Assembly: GCA_034509425.1 (NCBI GenBank)
Contig: JAVTVJ010000566.1
Span: 806,001-870,000 of the forward strand
Source: Eopsaltria australis
Lineage: Eukaryota > Chordata > Aves > Passeriformes > Petroicidae
Reading direction: 5' to 3'
Length of the DNA stretch: 64,000 bases
A program made the position numbers and the translations under genes. The stretch's first letter is position 1. Each line of letters begins with the position of its first letter. Of the stretch, positions 60,460 to 64,000 are shown one piece after another. The notes below the pieces were generated by a model. That model was not told where the DNA came from, did not search any database, and worked only from the letters and a program-made list of their open reading frames with translations.

Positions 60460-60632
60460 TTACTCGGTCTTGGTCCTGATGCACCGGATAATAAAATAGC
60501 ACAGGACAACGGTGATTGGCACACCAAACAGTGTTGCTACTGTACCGATCATGCAGGCCCAGCGCACGTCCTTGGGGCAGAAATTTCTTCCTTTGTTTGA
60601 TGTATCCTGGGCATCTGACTTGCCGAGCAGTT
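60460..60632 (-). CDS. Unknown membrane protein, exon 8: transmembrane helix and stop
   Basis: Acceptor CCACAG at 60633. It encodes ELLGKSDAQDTSNKGRNFCP, then KDVRWACMIGTVATLFG and a hydrophobic VPITVVLCYFII stretch, and ends RCIRTKTE before TAA (60462-60460). The stop is embedded in GA/GTAAGT, a perfect donor, so an alternative longer 3' end is conceivable. Confidence 0.65.
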
Positions 60633-63600
60633 CTGTGGGATCAGTGGGGAGCGTGAGCCCGTGCTGTGCTGCACTGCTGAGCTGGCAGCACGGTGCCTAC
60701 GGCCAGGACGTTGTCTGTTGCCCCAGAGCTGGGGCCTGCAGGCACCTTGCCGCCCCTCGGCACAGGCCGTGCCCCCCAACAAAGGCCAGAAGGCCGGCAG
60801 GAGAGCCCAGGGCCAGCGCAGCTGCTTGGCCAGTGGCTCCTTCGAGGGACAGGGGCCAAAGCCAGCCCTGGGCAGCACCTGCCACCCGCGACCCTCCCTG
60901 CCCCGCCACAGCTGCCCCAGCCCGAGGGGACAGAGCCGGGCCCTGTCAGGACACACTGCAGCAATTACCTCCTGTGCCACTGCCTGGCATTGCCGTCCCT
61001 CCTTCGGCAGAGGCTGCCACAGAGTCATTGCTTTCTCTGGATTGTACGACCTTCCACACAGGCTTTTGGTTCATCACTTGAGAAAGGAAAAGAGACAGCT
61101 GGATCAGATGGAAATGTTCTCCATCAGGGAGCTGGCATCTTCAGAAGAAAGTACTGGTCAAATACATGGATAATCACGAGGAAATCAGATGAGATCTGGG
61201 GCTGTAAAGGGCCCTCCCTTCTGCAAACAGCTGCCTCTCCTGATGTGCTGGGAGAAGGGGAAATTGCAGAGCCTCTCAGGGTGTGCCTGGCCCGTGGTGC
61301 AGTTTGGGCGCCCTGGCAGCTGATGCCAAATGCCTTCCTGCAGAGGCTGGGGAGAAGCTGCAGCCAGGCCAGGCTGGCAAACAGCCCTGCAGGGCGTGGA
61401 AGCAGCAGCGGGGCAGCCAGGCTGCCATGGATCCCTTCCTGCAGTGCCGGGCACGGCGTGCCCAGATGTGCAGCAAAAGCCCCCGGCTGCTGAGTGCCAG
61501 GAGAAGGCTCAGGGACATGGACCCACCTTGGCCTCTCTCCAGGTCAATCAGCATCTGATGCATGTGTTTGGATGCCTTTGGGGACTTAATGTTTCCTTTA
61601 GGTTTGTTCCTCTGTCTAGGAGGACCTTAAGAGAAAGTGTTTCCATTTCAGACAAATGGATCCCACAGAACCAGAGCTCAGCCTGTGGGGTCAGCAGGGA
61701 CACACGACTCACCCCTGTGATGGGAGCCTGGCTTGGGTGGAGCAACCAGGAAAGGAGCTGGAAAAGTCTTTCCTTCGGACACACCTGTAACTCAACAGCC
61801 AGAGAAGCTTCTGTCACCTGGTTCCTGCCAGGTTATCAATGATTAGTCTTTTAGAAACGTTTACAACATACCTGCAGGAGGCTCCAGGGGCTGACAATCT
61901 TCATGAAGCCAAGGTGCTGAAAAAGCCTTCCCAGCACCCAAACCTAGAAGGGAGCACAGACCAGAACCATTCCATGCCGTGCTGGGATCCCCTTGTGCCT
62001 TGGGGACCTGGGCACTGCAAGGGGCTCGGCTAAGGCCGTGGGAGCCAGATGTCAGTGGACATGGCCAAAGGTGCAGAGGGGCCTGGGCAGCTCTGGGCTG
62101 GCTCCTGGTCACTCTGCACCCTCTTTGCATTCCCTGGGCAACATCCCTGGAGGGGTGGCTTGAGCAGCCCAGGACCCCTGGGGGCTCTGTCCCTCCCACC
62201 GAGGAAACCCTCCCTAAAGCCCTGGGGGAAACTGCAGCAGGCAGTGCCACAACCATCCCTCTCTCCCTCCTTCCCCTTGGACAGCTCCCCCAGCCCAAGG
62301 GGACACAGTCAGGCCCTGTCAGGACACACTGGAGCCCAGCTCTCCCCCTCTGCCCTTTCCCCACCATGGGCACCCCCTGCAGCCAATCCCAGGCTTGGGG
62401 ACATGTCTCCCACACAGGGACCCAGCAGGACTGCTCAGCACCCGAGTGCCCTGAGCCTGCTCGGGATAATTCCTGTGTGCTGTGCCGGCCTTGTCCGGGC
62501 TGTGCCCGCACTGCCCCGCAGCAGAGATGGCAGCTGAAGCCTCAGCAGGGCTCAGGCCCAGAGGCACAGCAATTACGTCCTGCCACTGTGCCTGGCATCG
62601 CCTCCCTTCCTGCAGCAGAGGCTGCCAATGGGCCATTGCTTTCTCCAGGAAGTTGTGCCTTCAGCACAGCCTCTTCATCCACCTCTGGAGGAAGGAAGAG
62701 GGACAGCTGGATCAGATGGGGTTGTTCCCCAGCGGGAAGGCAGCAGCTTGAGGAGGCAGTACTTGTCAAAAACATGGATAAGGTTCAGGAAGTCATCCAA
62801 GCTTTGGAGCTGGGCCAGGACCCACTCTCATCCAAACAGCGCCTACACCTGATCTACTCCAACAGCAGGAAATTGCAGAGGATCTCAGGGTGTGCGTGGC
62901 TCGTGGTGCAGTTTGGGCTGCAGATGTGCAGCGAAAGCCCCCGGCTGCTGAGTGCCAGGAGAAGGCTCAGGGACATGGACCCACTCCGCTGTCTCTCCAG
63001 ATCACTTAGCATCTGGTCCATGTGTTTGGCGGCCTCCAAGGACTTACTGTCTCCTGTGGATTTGTTCCTCCATCTAGGAGGGCTTTACAAGGAAGTACTT
63101 GCATTTTCTCAGGAATGGATCCCATGGAACCAGAGCTCAGCCTGTGAGGTCAGCAGGGACACACGACTCACCTGTGAGATCGGAGCCTGGCTTGGGTGGA
63201 GCAACGAGCAAAGGCACTGGAAAAGTCTTTCCTTCGGACACACCTGTAACTCAACAGCCAGAGAAGCTTCTGTCACCTGGTTCCTGCCAGGTTATCAATG
63301 ATTAGTCTTTTAGAAACGTTTACAACGTACCTGCAGGAGGCTCCAGGGGCTGAAAATCTTCATGAAGCCAAGGTGCTGGAAAAGCCTTCCCAGCACCCAC
63401 ACCTAGAATGGAGCACAGACCAGAACCATTCCATGCTGTGCTGGGATCCCCTTGTGCCTTGGGGACCTGGGCACTGCAAGGGGCTTGGCTAAGGCCGCGG
63501 GAGCCAGATGTCAGTGGACATGGCCAAAGGTGCAGAGGGGCCTGGGCAGCTCTGGGCTGGCTCCTGGTCACTCTGCACCCTCTTTGCATTCCCTGGGCAA

Positions 63601-63854
63601 CATCCCTGGAGGGGCAGCAGAGCAATCCATGGGCCCCTGGGGGCTCTGTCCCTCCCACCGAGGAAACCCTCCCTAAAGTCCTGGGAAAACCATCCCCAAT
63701 GCTTCCCGGGGAGAAGGGAGCTCTGTCCCGGGAAAGGGGAGCCAGGCCTGGGCTCACCTGCTCCCCTTGCTCCCAGCGGAGCAGCCTGGGCAGCCCTGGC
63801 AGGCAGGGCCACGGCCAGGAGGAGCAGGAGGAAGAGGCACAGAGCAAGGGCCAT
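60460..63854 (-). CDS. Unrecognised signal-peptide single-pass membrane protein, eight exons
   Basis: Assembled from 63854-63758, 63402-63331, 63243-63172, 62684-62577, 61943-61872, 61784-61713, 61076-60969 and 60632-60460. Introns are GT-AG and every junction is phase 1, giving 257 residues and a TAA stop. Residues 1 to about 20 are a signal peptide (MALALCLFLLLLLAVALPAR). The ectodomain consists of two copies of a three-exon cassette rich in Pro, Gly, Ala and Glu. The last exon gives a juxtamembrane FCPKDVRW, one transmembrane helix (ACMIGTVATLFGVPITVVLC...) and a short basic tail (RCIRTKTE). The start has the context GGCACCATGG. I know no family with this layout, so no function is given. 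It could be a lineage-specific surface or secreted protein, or a decaying copy. Splicing is predicted by eye, not proven. Confidence 0.6.
60969..61076 (-). CDS. Unknown membrane protein, exon 7 (cassette B3)
   Basis: Diverged copy of exon 4 with the same length (108 nt) and phase; acceptor CTCAAG, donor GGAG/GTAATT. It encodes MNQKPVWKVVQSRESNDSVA and ASAEGGTAMPGSGTG. Only 15 of 35 residues match exon 4, mainly ESN, AASA and AMPG. Confidence 0.55.
61713..61784 (-). CDS. Unknown membrane protein, exon 6 (cassette B2)
   Basis: Copy of exon 3: 72 nt, phase 1-1, acceptor TTACAG, donor AGGG/GTGAGT. It encodes VSEGKTFPAPFLVAPPKPGS and HHR, 18 of 23 residues identical to exon 3. Confidence 0.58.
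61872..61943 (-). CDS. Unknown membrane protein, exon 5 (cassette B1)
   Basis: Copy of exon 2: 72 nt, phase 1-1, acceptor TTCTAG, donor GCAG/GTATGT. It encodes LGAGKAFSAPWLHEDCQPLE and PPA; one change introduces a Cys. Confidence 0.58.
62577..62684 (-). CDS. Unknown membrane protein, exon 4 (cassette A3)
   Basis: One hundred and eight nt, phase 1-1, acceptor CTCCAG, donor GGAC/GTAATT, which is weak because the last exon base is C. It encodes VDEEAVLKAQLPGESNGPLA and ASAAGREAMPGTVAG. Confidence 0.5.
63172..63243 (-). CDS. Unknown membrane protein, exon 3 (cassette A2)
   Basis: Seventy-two nt, phase 1-1, acceptor TTACAG, donor ACAG/GTGAGT. It encodes VSEGKTFPVPLLVAPPKPGS and DLT. It shares length, phase and a V..GK.FP.P pattern with exon 2. 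Confidence 0.6.
63331..63402 (-). CDS. Unknown membrane protein, exon 2 (cassette A1)
   Basis: Seventy-two nt, phase 1-1, acceptor TTCTAG, donor GCAG/GTACGT. It encodes VGAGKAFPAPWLHEDFQPLE and PPA. Its copy at 61943-61872 matches 20 of 23 residues. Confidence 0.6.
63758..63854 (-). CDS. Unknown membrane protein, exon 1: start and signal peptide
   Basis: Thirty-two codons plus one base. The ATG at 63854-63852 sits in GGCACCATGG. A Leu-rich core (LFLLLLLAVAL) is followed by PARAAQAAPLGARGA, with a plausible cleavage site after about residue 20-23. The donor is GCAG/GTGAGC. Confidence 0.7.
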
Positions 63855-64000
63855 GGTGCCTTGCCCTGAGCCACTCGTGCAGCTCTTGCTGCCACCACTG
63901 TCCTGACACTGCTGCAACAGTTGTGGTCAAGGAGGGACTGGTCACTCGTGCTGCTGTGCAACCATGAGGCTCTGGCAGCTCTGTGACCTCAGAGCTCTGC
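63855..64000 (-). promoter_or_regulatory. 5' UTR/promoter side of the minus-strand gene
   Basis: This is the 146 bp upstream of the ATG on the minus strand. It contains GGCACC before the start and, further up, TGAGGTCACA and CTGCACGAGTGG. No TATA box is clear, and the transcription start is not visible. Confidence 0.3.

Larger units (their letters stand above)
60969..63680 (-). repeat. Duplicated 1.1-1.25 kb cassette, direct orientation
   Basis: Copy B at about 60969-62215 and copy A at about 62577-63680 align along their length, exons and introns alike. Copy B has about 165 bp extra near 61285-61455. Similarity is very high at 61460-62215 versus 62920-63680 and lower at 60969-61270 versus 62577-62910. 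The 360 bp between the copies partly resembles 60800-60960, so the original unit may have been longer. Confidence 0.9.

Noticed and set aside
63059..63084. Possible extra 26-nt exon on the minus strand between CTCCTAG and GTAAGT
   Set aside because: It would change the phase, and the duplicate copy has ATTAAG instead of a GT donor.

Overview
The window looks like nuclear DNA of a bird, most likely a passerine. It is AT-rich and intron-dominated. It carries many CR1 LINE fragments (3' tails near 6.9, 10.8, 19.0, 25.4, 49.1 and 52.4 kb), several short solo LTRs, and one tRNA-Ile-derived SINE with a CR1-like tail near 42.9 kb, a type known to me from zebra finch and other passerines. The species assignment is inference; the repeats themselves are read from the sequence.

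From 1 to 48163 the + strand holds the 3' two thirds of SLC6A11, encoding the GABA/beta-alanine transporter GAT-3. Nine coding exons (380 residues) run from transmembrane helix 5 to the natural stop codon, and all eight internal junctions agree in phase. The 5' exons lie before the window. A 29.6 kb intron (5474-35031) holds most of the repeats. The rest of the gene is compact. One acceptor, before the exon at 46472, is duplicated 33 bp upstream.

From 48164 to about 59190 there is intergenic DNA. It has two solo LTRs of related families facing opposite ways, a third LTR type, a CR1 copy, and a CpG island at about 57.54-57.79 kb with a (GGCCCC)n core. The island is a candidate promoter, possibly for SLC6A1, which follows SLC6A11 in the vertebrate maps I know.

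The most interesting part is the minus strand from 63854 down to 60460. I can assemble an eight-exon gene there. It starts with a signal-peptide exon with a near-perfect Kozak start. Six short exons follow, arranged as two copies of a three-exon cassette of 72+72+108 nt, all in phase 1. It ends with a single-pass transmembrane exon. Every junction keeps the frame and the assembled product is 257 residues. I do not recognise the family. The cassette copies are nearly identical in their first two exons but strongly diverged in the third.
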